From Legionella_C sp048541585 (GTDB taxonomy: Bacteria > Pseudomonadota > Gammaproteobacteria > Legionellales > Legionellaceae), in assembly GCF_048541585.1 (NCBI RefSeq), contig NZ_CP183308.1, positions 1-64,000 of the forward strand: 64,000 nt of DNA, in the 5' to 3' direction. Under the pieces are notes generated by a model that saw only the letters and a program-made list of their open reading frames with translations, was not told the origin of the DNA and did not search any database. The position numbers were made by a program, and so were the translations under genes. The number at the start of each line of letters is the position of its first letter. The first letter of the stretch is position 1. Shown one piece after another: positions 52,563 through 61,344 of the stretch.

Positions 52563-54706
52563 TAGGAACCCCCATTACTGATAGAAGGATAACGCAATAA
52601 GCGAAGACCATTGGCTACAACAATTAGACTGGCTCCCATATCGGCAAAAACCGCCATCCATAAAGTTGCTATACCTCCTAGTGCCAAAACAAAAAATATT
52701 CCCTTAATTGCAATAGATAAGCCAATATTTTGACGAAGAATACGAATAGTTTTATGACTTAAATCAATATATAAAGGCAACCGTGCCAAGTCGTCATTCA
52801 TAAGGGCTACATCTGCTGTTTCAAGAGCGGTATCGGTTCCTTTTCCCATGGCAAAACTTATCGATGCTTTGGCAAGCGCTGGCGCATCATTAATACCATC
52901 ACCTACCATACCTACAGTTTTATATTGCTGTAATAAACTCTCTATAGCATCCATTTTGTCAATAGGTAATACATTAGCTTTGACTTCATCAATGCCGACT
53001 AATTTGGCAATAGCTTGTGCTGTAATTGCATTATCACCAGTTAACATGGTTGTTTTAATACCTTGTCGATGTAATTGCTCAATCGCATTTTTACTTGTAG
53101 CTCTTAGAGTATCAGCTACCGCAAACATCGCTAGCACTTTAGTGGAATTGCTTAATATAACGGTTGTTTTTCCTTCTTCCTCGAGTTGCTTAAGCAGTTT
53201 CTCTACTTCAGCGTTACACACTTGATTATCTTCTGCTAACTGATGATTACCTACATAATATAATTCCTGATTGATTATTCCTTTCACGCCTAGCCCAGGA
53301 AATGCAGTAAATTCGCCAACATTTAACAAATGAGAGTTGGGTTGTTTCTCTTTCCAATAGTTCATTAATGCATGCGCAACAGGGTGTTCTGAGTGACTAT
53401 CAAGACTTGCGGTTAGTAATAGTAGATGCTCTTCATCGTAACTTGAATCATAAGCGATAAAATTAGTCACTTTAGGTTTACCTTCTGTTAAGGTTCCTGT
53501 TTTATCTAAGGCAATCATTTTTAGTTTATAACCGTTTTCCAAATAATTACCCCCCTTAATAAGTAACCCTTTTTTTGCTGCCGAAGCTAAGCCACTGACA
53601 ATGGTTACCGGAGTTGAAATAACTAACGCACAAGGACAAGCAATAACTAATAAAGTCAATGCCTTATAAATCCAATCATAAAACGGATATCCTAGTGCCA
53701 AGGGTGGGACAAAGGCTATAATGACAGCAATCAATACCATGATTGGTGTGTAATATTTAGAAAATTGATCAACAAAGCGCTCTGTAGGCGCACGTTCTGA
53801 TTGTGCTTGTTCAATTGCTTTACCTATTTTGGCAAGCAATGTATCGCCCGATATTTTAGTAACTTTAATTTCAAAACTACCGTGCTCATTTAACGTGCCT
53901 GCAAAAACTTCATCCCCTATTTGCTTGGTTATTGGCATGGACTCACCCGTAACCGGCGCCTGGTTCACTGTGCTTTGACCCAAGATAACTTCACCATCTA
54001 AAGGAATACGTTCGCCAGGTTTTACTTTCACAATAGAACCTATTCTAACTTGTTCAACCATTTGAAATTCCCATGCCCCATTTTCTTGTTTCACTAATGC
54101 TTTTTCAGGGGCAATTTGCATGAGACTTCGTATAGCAAGCCGCGCTTTATCCAGGGAATAACGTTCAATACGCTCTGCTAAGGCAAATAATACAGTAACC
54201 ATGGCAGCTTCTGGCCAGGCACCAATAAAAAAAGCGCCGGTTACGGCAATCAACATTAAGCTATTAATATTCATTGCTTTCGTGCGTAAAGCAATGAAGC
54301 CTTTTTTAAATAAATTAAGCCCGCTTAGACCAATTGCAATGAGCGCTGCAATCACACTTAAAATAAACCAATCATTCGATAAGAAGTAGGTAAGTAACTC
54401 AGAAAATAAAGCAAAAAAGCCTGCAATAATGAGCTTTATCCAAGAGGAATCGATAGTTTTTGCTTTATCTTCTTGCTTACCCAATGAATCACTCTTTGGG
54501 CGTACATCCATCCCTAAAGCCTCAATCCGTTGTTGTAATTCACTAATCATCGTCAATCGATGATGAATAGTTACTTCTTCAGCAATAAAATTGAAATCCA
54601 AATATTCAACCTCTGGAATATCCTGTAATTGGTTCCTGATGAGCTTTTCTTCTGAAGGACAATCAAGTCCTGCAACAAAAAAGGTTGTTTTTGTTAAAGA
54701 GCTCAT
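52562..54706 (-). CDS. Zn/Cd/Pb-type P1B ATPase (ZntA/CadA-like)
   Basis: A 714-residue metal pump. The N-terminal HMA-like domain has DCPSEEK in place of the usual CxxC. Then: VTGESMPI (actuator), IACPCALVIS (CPC metal site), ALDKTGTLTEG (phosphorylated Asp), SHSEHPVAHAL (HP motif), VMLTGDN-type nucleotide site (TTMLTGDNAIT) and GDGINDAPAL. The CPC with an ending rich in small residues fits Zn/Cd/Pb pumps. The ATG at 54706 has GGAG upstream and overlaps the zinc-ribbon stop. An ArsR gene begins the operon. Confidence 0.93.
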   Translation of the reverse strand: MSSLTKTTFFVAGLDCPSEEKLIRNQLQDIPEVEYLDFNFIAEEVTIHHRLTMISELQQRIEALGMDVRPKSDSLGKQEDKAKTIDSSWIKLIIAGFFALFSELLTYFLSNDWFILSVIAALIAIGLSGLNLFKKGFIALRTKAMNINSLMLIAVTGAFFIGAWPEAAMVTVLFALAERIERYSLDKARLAIRSLMQIAPEKALVKQENGAWEFQMVEQVRIGSIVKVKPGERIPLDGEVILGQSTVNQAPVTGESMPITKQIGDEVFAGTLNEHGSFEIKVTKISGDTLLAKIGKAIEQAQSERAPTERFVDQFSKYYTPIMVLIAVIIAFVPPLALGYPFYDWIYKALTLLVIACPCALVISTPVTIVSGLASAAKKGLLIKGGNYLENGYKLKMIALDKTGTLTEGKPKVTNFIAYDSSYDEEHLLLLTASLDSHSEHPVAHALMNYWKEKQPNSHLLNVGEFTAFPGLGVKGIINQELYYVGNHQLAEDNQVCNAEVEKLLKQLEEEGKTTVILSNSTKVLAMFAVADTLRATSKNAIEQLHRQGIKTTMLTGDNAITAQAIAKLVGIDEVKANVLPIDKMDAIESLLQQYKTVGMVGDGINDAPALAKASISFAMGKGTDTALETADVALMNDDLARLPLYIDLSHKTIRILRQNIGLSIAIKGIFFVLALGGIATLWMAVFADMGASLIVVANGLRLLRYPSISNGGS

Positions 54707-54993
54707 AATGAAGCTCCGCATTGACCACAAAACTTGGCACCAGGTGTAATGAATGCGCCACAACGACAACATGCCGCACTAGTCGAGTCTTTCCCACATT
54801 GCCCGCAAAATTGCGACTGACTACCTATAATAGCCTGACAGTAAGGACATTTTTTTGTTGCTTGGTTATTAGAATAATAAGAGGTATCCTGTCTATTGCT
54901 GTGATGCCCTCTTCGGGAACCATGGTTATTACCACTACCTCCACCATGATGTCTATTCATATAATTATTAAAGATTCGTTTTAGAACGCTCAT
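54703..54993 (-). CDS. Double zinc-ribbon protein in the metal operon
   Basis: A 96-residue protein with a Gly/His/Asn-rich N-terminal half (RHHGGGSGNNHGSRRGHH) and two zinc ribbons: CPYCQAIIGSQSQFCGQC and CCRCGAFITPGAKFCGQC. It sits between the ArsR-type regulator and the ATPase, with GGGGAG before the ATG and an overlap into the ATPase. Similar double ribbons occur as adaptors or metal chaperones; a zinc delivery or sensing role is plausible but unproven. Confidence 0.7.
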   Translation of the reverse strand: MSVLKRIFNNYMNRHHGGGSGNNHGSRRGHHSNRQDTSYYSNNQATKKCPYCQAIIGSQSQFCGQCGKDSTSAACCRCGAFITPGAKFCGQCGASL

Positions 54994-54994
54994 A

Positions 54995-55291
54995 TTAATT
55001 CTCCCCTTCTTCAGTAAAATGCTTTAGCAAATCATCTAAAATACACTTTACGTGCTCATCAAAAATGCTGTAATAAATATGTTTTCCTTGACGCTGTGCT
55101 TTTAGGAGGCGAGCTGAGCGCAAAAGACTTAAATGATGACTAGCTAAGGGCACTGATAGGTGTGATTTTTCTGCAAGCACTGAGACTGTTTGTGGGTTAT
55201 TAAGGCATGCCAAAAGAAGTTTTAGACGATTTGCCTCACCCATCAAATGCAAAATGTCGCTTAATGTTATAATTTGGTCTTGGGTTAACAT
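54995..55291 (-). CDS. ArsR/SmtB-type metal repressor
   Basis: A 98-residue winged-helix repressor: GEANRLKLLLACLNN, VSVLAEKSHLSVPLASHHLSLLR (recognition helix) and YYSIFDEHVKCILDDLLKH at the C-terminus. That last helix gives D-x-H-x10-H-x2-E, the alpha-5 zinc site of SmtB/CzrA proteins. There is no CxC alpha-3 site, so Zn or Co sensing is more likely than Cd/Pb. The start at 55291 follows a TTG-extended frame. It should repress the ATPase operon. Confidence 0.88.
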   Translation of the reverse strand: MLTQDQIITLSDILHLMGEANRLKLLLACLNNPQTVSVLAEKSHLSVPLASHHLSLLRSARLLKAQRQGKHIYYSIFDEHVKCILDDLLKHFTEEGEN

Positions 55292-55304
55292 AATAGTTAA
55301 ACAA

Positions 55305-55320
55305 TTAAACAAGTATTTAA
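55305..55320. promoter_or_regulatory. Candidate operator of the ArsR/SmtB-type repressor
   Basis: TTAAACA/TATTTAA (55305-55311 and 55314-55320) form an imperfect inverted repeat with a two-base centre, the 7-2-7 layout similar to SmtB-family 12-2-12 sites. It lies within 30 bases of the repressor start. The surroundings are AT-rich, so chance matches are possible. Confidence 0.45.
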
Positions 55321-55381
55321 CTAAAATATAGTTAACTTTAAAAATTTGTCAAATTAAAACCCTAGAGGTTTTACAAATGAG

Positions 55382-58300
55382 CTAAGGTTGCTTAGCATGA
55401 CGTGTAGCTTTTAATTTGTTTCGCCGGTTATGAAACACATAATATAGGCCCGGTAATACAAGCAACGTCAAGAAAGTCGATGAAATAATCCCTCCTATGA
55501 CAACAGTAGCTAATGGCCTTTGCACTTCAGAGCCCGTGCCCGTAGCAAGGGCCATAGGGACAAAACCTAATGAGGCCACAAGCGCTGTCATTAGCACTGG
55601 ACGCAGACGAGCAAGCGAACCTTGTAAAACAGCATCCTTTAAATAGACACCTTTCTGTTCACGTAACGTGCTGATAAAAGTAATCATGACAAGGCCATTT
55701 AATACCGCAACACCTGATAAGGCAATAAACCCCACGCCTGCAGAAATTGATAAAGGAATGCCGCGCAACCATAAAGCGAAAACGCCACCTGTTAAAGCCA
55801 GCGGAATACCGGTAAACACAAGTAAAGCATTTTTTACATTGCCAAAACTCATAAAGAGTAATAAGAAAATACCTAGTAAGGTAACGGGAACTACAATCTG
55901 CAATCGCTTTGAAGCCGATTGTAGCTGCTCAAATTGCCCGCCCCAGCTAATCCAATACCCACTGGGCAATTTAACGTTTTGCTCAACGCGCCGTTTTGCT
56001 TCATTCACAAACGAACTTAAATCCCGATTACGCACGTTAGCACTAACAACCACACGTCTTTTGCCACTTTCACGACTAATTTGATTTGGGCTCTCGCTTT
56101 GAACGAAGGAGGCTACTTCACTAAGGGGAATAAAATGTTGCTCGCCATCTTTTGACAAGGGCAAAGGAACATATATTTGGCGAAGTACATTAGGATTGGT
56201 GCGCAATGACTCTGGTAGGCGGACAATTAAATCAAATCGTCTATCACCTTCAAAAAGCTCGCCGCCTTTTTTACCACCAGTAGCGATGACAATCGCATCT
56301 TGAACCGTTGCAATTTGTAACCCATAACGCGCCAAAGCATTACGATTAATCTTAACGGTTAGAAGCGGCAAACCACTGACTTGCTCTACTTTAACATCGG
56401 CAGCACCTGGCACCTGTTTTAATTGAGCATTGATGTTATTAGCAATTAAAAGCAAAGCAGTCATGTCATCGCCAAATACTTTCACCGCCACATCACTACG
56501 AACACCTGAAATGAGTTCATTAAAGCGCATTTGGATAGGTTGGGTAAATTCATAATTATTACCTGGAAGTTCTTTTACAGCGTGCTCAATGTCTTGCACC
56601 AATGCTTGTTTGTTTTTTTTAGGGTCAGCCCAGTCCTTACGAGGCTTTAAAATAATAAAGGTATCCGCTACGTTAGGAGGCATGGGGTCAGTTGCTACTT
56701 CGGCCGTACCTAATTTGGAAAAAACCCGCTTTACTTCTGGAAATTGGCTTACGCGCTCTTCAACAAGGTGCTGCATAGTAATGGCTTGGGTTAAACTGGT
56801 TCCGGGAATGCGCATAGCCTGCATCGCAATATCGCCTTCATCCAAACTTGGGATAAATTCTCCGCCTAGGCGAAAGGCAATGAAGAGACTGATAGCAACC
56901 AATAAAGCAGCAAGACTTATCACCAAAATTCTTGCATGAAAACAACGGCGCAGCACTCTGGCATAACCAAGAGACAAATAATATACCAACCAGTTTTCTT
57001 TTTCTTGCACTCGACCACCTAAGAAAATAGCAACTGCCGCTGGTACAAAAGTCAAGGCAAAAAGCATGGAGGCAAGAAGCGCAATAATGACAGTTTCAGC
57101 CATCGGTAAAAACATTTTTCCCTCAACACCGGTTAAGGTGAGAATAGGTAAATACACAACCGTGATAATAAACACGCCAAAGATACTAGGCCGAATGACT
57201 TCCGTTGTTGCATGAGCAATCACTTTTAAGCGCTCTTCTAAATTTAAGACTTTCTGTAGCGCATGTTGCTGTTCGCCTAGATGTTTAATGCAGTTCTCAA
57301 CAATAATGACAGCGCCATCAACAATTAAACCGAAATCAAGCGCGCCTAAGCTCATTAAATTGGCACTTATTTGATTCGTTACCATGCCCGTAATGGTTAA
57401 TAACATGGACAGAGGGATGACCATGGCGGTAATAAGAGCGGCTCGAATGTTACCTAAAAACAAAAATAAAATTACACAAACCAGCAGCGCGCCTTCCAGT
57501 AGGTTTTTCTTAACGGTATCAATGGTCGCATTGACTAGCAAGGTGCGATTATACACGGTTACAGCTTCCACGCCTTCAGGGAGCGTTTTATTAATGTCCT
57601 TCATTTTGAGGGCCACGCGCTCTGAAACCGTCCGACTGTTTTCACCTATCAGCATAAACACTGTACCTAATACGACTTCCTTACTATTTTCGGTAGCAGC
57701 ACCTGTACGTAACTCTTTACCTAAGGCTACCTCTGCAACATCGCGAATTCGAACAGGTGTTCCTTCAAAACTTGCAATAACAATATTTTCAATATCGGCT
57801 ATATTTTGAACTTGTCCCGGAACACGAATTAAATTTTGCTCGCCATTTGTTTCGATGTAGCCAGCTCCAACGTTGGCATTATTGCGCTGAAGTGCCTGAA
57901 CCACATCATTTAAACTTAATCGATAACGTACAAGTTTCATGGGGATAGGCGTAATATGAAATTGTTTTTCATAGCCGCCAATTGTATTCACTTCCGCAAC
58001 CCCTTCGACATTGCGTAATTGCGGCTTAATAATCCAATCCTGAATGGTACGAAGTTCAGTCGGATTATAACGTTGACTTGCCGGGGTATTAAGCTTATTG
58101 GTCACCGTATACATAAAGATTTCGCCCAGGCCAGTTGAAATTGGGCCTAAAGTGGTTTCAGTTTCTGGGGGTAATTTATCTTTAACGGCTTGCAAGCGCT
58201 CATTAATCAGCTGGCGTGCAAAATAAATACTGGTACCGTCTTTAAATACTACCGTCACTTGCGATAATCCATACCGTGATAAAGAGCGGGTGTAACTAAG

Positions 58301-58534
58301 ATTTGGTAACCCACTCATGGCAAGCTCAATAGGAAAAGTAATGCGTTGCTCAACCTCATAGGGTGAATAGCCCGACGCTTGGGTATTAATTTGTACTTGC
58401 ACATTGGTAATATCAGGTACGGCATCAATAGGCAATTGTTGATAATTATAAACGCCTAAAATCGCAATCATTAAGGTAAATAAAAGGATAAACCAGCGAT
58501 GTTTTAAGGAAAAACGAATTATTTTCTGAAGCAT
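55382..58534 (-). CDS. czcA: CzcA-type heavy-metal RND efflux pump
   Basis: A 1050-residue inner-membrane RND pump. The N-terminal helix is followed by the usual large periplasmic loops. DFGLIVDGAVIIVENC in helix 4 is the heavy-metal (HME) signature of CzcA/CnrA/NccA pumps and differs from the DVGAMVDAA form of CusA, so Co/Zn/Cd/Ni is favoured over copper. It drives metal from cytoplasm or periplasm out through CzcB and CzcC, encoded upstream. The N-terminus (YQQLPIDAVPDITNVQVQ) is typical. No disruption seen. Confidence 0.94.
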   Translation of the reverse strand: MLQKIIRFSLKHRWFILLFTLMIAILGVYNYQQLPIDAVPDITNVQVQINTQASGYSPYEVEQRITFPIELAMSGLPNLSYTRSLSRYGLSQVTVVFKDGTSIYFARQLINERLQAVKDKLPPETETTLGPISTGLGEIFMYTVTNKLNTPASQRYNPTELRTIQDWIIKPQLRNVEGVAEVNTIGGYEKQFHITPIPMKLVRYRLSLNDVVQALQRNNANVGAGYIETNGEQNLIRVPGQVQNIADIENIVIASFEGTPVRIRDVAEVALGKELRTGAATENSKEVVLGTVFMLIGENSRTVSERVALKMKDINKTLPEGVEAVTVYNRTLLVNATIDTVKKNLLEGALLVCVILFLFLGNIRAALITAMVIPLSMLLTITGMVTNQISANLMSLGALDFGLIVDGAVIIVENCIKHLGEQQHALQKVLNLEERLKVIAHATTEVIRPSIFGVFIITVVYLPILTLTGVEGKMFLPMAETVIIALLASMLFALTFVPAAVAIFLGGRVQEKENWLVYYLSLGYARVLRRCFHARILVISLAALLVAISLFIAFRLGGEFIPSLDEGDIAMQAMRIPGTSLTQAITMQHLVEERVSQFPEVKRVFSKLGTAEVATDPMPPNVADTFIILKPRKDWADPKKNKQALVQDIEHAVKELPGNNYEFTQPIQMRFNELISGVRSDVAVKVFGDDMTALLLIANNINAQLKQVPGAADVKVEQVSGLPLLTVKINRNALARYGLQIATVQDAIVIATGGKKGGELFEGDRRFDLIVRLPESLRTNPNVLRQIYVPLPLSKDGEQHFIPLSEVASFVQSESPNQISRESGKRRVVVSANVRNRDLSSFVNEAKRRVEQNVKLPSGYWISWGGQFEQLQSASKRLQIVVPVTLLGIFLLLFMSFGNVKNALLVFTGIPLALTGGVFALWLRGIPLSISAGVGFIALSGVAVLNGLVMITFISTLREQKGVYLKDAVLQGSLARLRPVLMTALVASLGFVPMALATGTGSEVQRPLATVVIGGIISSTFLTLLVLPGLYYVFHNRRNKLKATRHAKQP

Positions 58535-58543
58535 TCTTAATCC

Positions 58544-59800
58544 CTAGTCTTCATGACTTGCGCCATCTTTGCCAAGCTCAGCTTTCATAAAGAAGCTATT
58601 TTTACTCACATAGCGCTCCCCTTTATCAAGCCCTGAAATAACCTCGACCCATTGCTCATCCTTTTGACCTAAAATAACAGGCGTGGCTTCAAAATAATCT
58701 CCTTGTTGAATAAAGATAACTTCTTTTTGATTGATGCGTTGAATGGCAGACAGTAAAACAGCAACGGGTGCTATTTTCTCCTTAACAGTAATGGCACCAT
58801 TAATATACATGCCGGGTATCCAAATGCGGCTTTCATTAGGAAGTACCGCCCGCACTAACGTAGTTTGACTGTCTTCAATGCCTAAAGGCGCAATATATGA
58901 AATGGTGGTTATCGTTTTGGGTTTTCCTTCATCGCCTGTCACAACTACTTCCATGCCTTGCTTGACCAAGGGCGCCTCTTTTCGATATAAGGTAAAATCT
59001 GCCCACACATTCGCTAAATTGGCCACCTCATAAATAGGTTTGTTATTTTGGGCAAGCTCGCCAGTCGTTGCCGATTTTTGTATAATAGTACCTGTCATGG
59101 GTGCATTAATCGTGTAATTTTGCAAACTTTCATTACTTTCAATAATGATTAAGGGCTCCCCTTTCCTAACCTCATCACCTAGATTTTTAGCCATTGTCTT
59201 GATAATACCCACATAACGCGCATAAATAGGCGCCAGGGTGTCGCGATTAGGCACAACCTTGCCCACCACATTTAGTTTCGTCTTAATCGTTTGGCTTTGG
59301 GCAATGGCTGTTTCAATGTTTGCAGCCTTAAGAATACCTGCTGCAACTTTAATACGTCCTTCATAAGTGGCATAACGCCAAACATAGCGCTTATTTTGTA
59401 ATGCTAATTCAATCACAACATCAAAGGAGTGAGGCTCACGAATCACCTGATTGCTTTGTAAAAAATTTTCAATGGCAGTAAAATTTATGTCTTCTTTTTT
59501 ATCATTAAAGCGCGTTAATTGGATAGTTAATTGCGCTGCATTAGGTTTAATAAGCTCGCCATTTTTGTAGAGATAGACACGAAAACGAGGCGGCATACCC
59601 CGTTCAAACATTAAAAGCTCAAGTGCCACATCCCCTTCTTTAAATAATCTTCCGCCCTGAGGACCTTTTTCAATACTTTCTTGATGGCCACTTTCATCCC
59701 CACTATGAGACGCTTCATTTGCCCATAAAAATGAAGGACTTAATCCTGATAAAAGAATTAAAAGCGTAAGGTTTCCAAGGAATAACTTTATAGACTTCAC
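58544..59800 (-). CDS. czcB: CzcB-type periplasmic adaptor
   Basis: A 418-residue membrane-fusion protein: signal peptide (LWANEA), a short His-rich N-terminal segment, biotinyl-lipoyl-like halves NLGDEVRKGEPLIIIESNE and APMTGTIIQKSATTGEL, and a beta-barrel C-domain. An N-terminal extension (GPQGGRLFKEGDVALELLMFE) marks the metal-type CzcB subfamily. It bridges CzcA and CzcC. It overlaps the czcC stop by four bases. Confidence 0.9.
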   Translation of the reverse strand: MKSIKLFLGNLTLLILLSGLSPSFLWANEASHSGDESGHQESIEKGPQGGRLFKEGDVALELLMFERGMPPRFRVYLYKNGELIKPNAAQLTIQLTRFNDKKEDINFTAIENFLQSNQVIREPHSFDVVIELALQNKRYVWRYATYEGRIKVAAGILKAANIETAIAQSQTIKTKLNVVGKVVPNRDTLAPIYARYVGIIKTMAKNLGDEVRKGEPLIIIESNESLQNYTINAPMTGTIIQKSATTGELAQNNKPIYEVANLANVWADFTLYRKEAPLVKQGMEVVVTGDEGKPKTITTISYIAPLGIEDSQTTLVRAVLPNESRIWIPGMYINGAITVKEKIAPVAVLLSAIQRINQKEVIFIQQGDYFEATPVILGQKDEQWVEVISGLDKGERYVSKNSFFMKAELGKDGASHED

Positions 59801-61044
59801 TTGCTCTCCTTAACAGAATTTAGTCCTAAAAGCCCGGCAAGTTCAATTAAGGCCTTATGATAATCAGCATGGGCTTGTTGGTAATGCCGCTCTTCCTCAT
59901 AAAGCATATTAAGGGCCGTGGACAGTTCAATATAGGTATAGCGTCCCATTTTAAATCCTTCTTGAGCCAGGTTTATTGCGTTACGTGCCAAAGGCAATAA
60001 GGAGCTGGTCACTAGTTTGGCCTCATAACTACTCTGCTTGGCTTGCAAAAAAGCCGTATATACACTTTGCCTTACGGTTAATTGTATGCCTTGAAACTCA
60101 TAAGCAACTTGGCTATATTGCGCCTCAGCGGTCAAAATTCTTCCTTGATTGCGGTCATAGACAGGTATTGGTGCAGCCACTGCAGCGACTGCAGCAAAAC
60201 TATCATCATCCGCAAAGTGACGAGCCCCTAATTGAACATTTAAATCGGGCCAAACTGACTTTTTAACCGCAGAAATGCTGGCACGTTTAGCTTGCAACTG
60301 CAGTTGCATTTGCATAAGCTGGGGATTTTGGGATAGTTTTTTTAGCAATGCCGGCCAACGTAGTGGGACGCGTGGCAAACCCTTATCAACCAGCGGTCTA
60401 TCTACTTTTAACCTATCTCCCAATAGGCGTGCGAGTTTCGCTCGCTGCAATAATGCTTCACGTGCGGCTCTATTTTCTTGGATTTTAGCATCCCCTAACC
60501 GAATTTGGGCTAGGCGTAAGTCTAATTGAGAACCAGCGCCTGCATTAACCCGCCTTTCAATAGCAGCCACAATCCCTTGATTAAGGTAGACTAATTTTTT
60601 GGTGACCTTATGCCATTGGTCGGCATAAAATGCATCCACATAAGCAATTCCAACCGCACGATAAAGCGCTGCTTGCTGCACGCTTATCTGCGCAAGTGAA
60701 GCCAGGTAATCAGCATAGGCTGCATTTTTTAAATAAAATAATCGATTGCCTAAAGGAATAGGCTGGGTGATAGCAAGGGTTGTTTCTGCCGCTTCATAGC
60801 CTGAATATTTGCCAGAGCCGCCAAAGTTTTCTGCGGTTAGTGCTACTTGCGGGTTTGGGTAGAGACCACTTTGAATAACTGAACCGCGCATCGCGTTGGC
60901 CCTGTTTATTTCTGCTTGTAGCTCAGGATTATTACAATAAGCAGTTGCTAAAGCTTCTTTAAAAGTCAAAGGGGTAGAGGCAATCGCTTCCAAAAGAAAG
61001 AATTCAATTATAATAAAAATAACTAAATGTAAAAAATAGCGCAT
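59797..61044 (-). CDS. czcC: CzcC-type outer-membrane efflux protein
   Basis: A 415-residue TolC-family protein with a signal peptide (ASTPL) and long helices typical of the family: LTFKEALATAYCNNPELQAE, RRVNAGAGSQLDLRLAQI and LAQEGFKMGRYTYIELSTAL. It forms the outer-membrane exit duct. It is the first gene of the czcCBA operon; no regulator gene adjoins it. Confidence 0.9.
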   Translation of the reverse strand: MRYFLHLVIFIIIEFFLLEAIASTPLTFKEALATAYCNNPELQAEINRANAMRGSVIQSGLYPNPQVALTAENFGGSGKYSGYEAAETTLAITQPIPLGNRLFYLKNAAYADYLASLAQISVQQAALYRAVGIAYVDAFYADQWHKVTKKLVYLNQGIVAAIERRVNAGAGSQLDLRLAQIRLGDAKIQENRAAREALLQRAKLARLLGDRLKVDRPLVDKGLPRVPLRWPALLKKLSQNPQLMQMQLQLQAKRASISAVKKSVWPDLNVQLGARHFADDDSFAAVAAVAAPIPVYDRNQGRILTAEAQYSQVAYEFQGIQLTVRQSVYTAFLQAKQSSYEAKLVTSSLLPLARNAINLAQEGFKMGRYTYIELSTALNMLYEEERHYQQAHADYHKALIELAGLLGLNSVKESK

Positions 61045-61344
61045 CCCTTGCCTTAAAATCTACCCATTGCATACCCATTTAGTGTATACGAAATTGGTTA
61101 AATGATACATCTTGCATTAATACTAAGTTATCAAAAAAACGAATTTGCGAGGGAATCAAAGCGCTTTACACATCCTAATCTCTAGTTTCAACCACACACA
61201 TAAATTATATTTTTAAACAAAAGTCTTTAAACTTTAAATCTGATTACCTAACTTGGCAGACTTAATAGGTTAGTTATGACGGACTTCATGCCTATTGCAA
61301 CAGCGTTTGCCGCATCAAACACTTAAACCTATTTTACCTCTCAT
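61045..61344. other. Promoter region between czcC and copA
   Basis: 300 bases with no supported gene. The czcCBA promoter should lie here on the minus strand, but I find no convincing -35/-10 pair or metal operator. ACCTAACTT and TTAATAGGT-type segments near 61240-61275 could form a weak hairpin after the copA stop. Confidence 0.35.

Noticed and set aside
55382..61044. Reading the RND system as CusCBA (copper/silver)
   Set aside because: The helix-4 signature DFGLIVDGAVIIVEN is the Czc/Cnr/Ncc type, and no CusF-like gene is present; copper is handled by copA and the oxidase.
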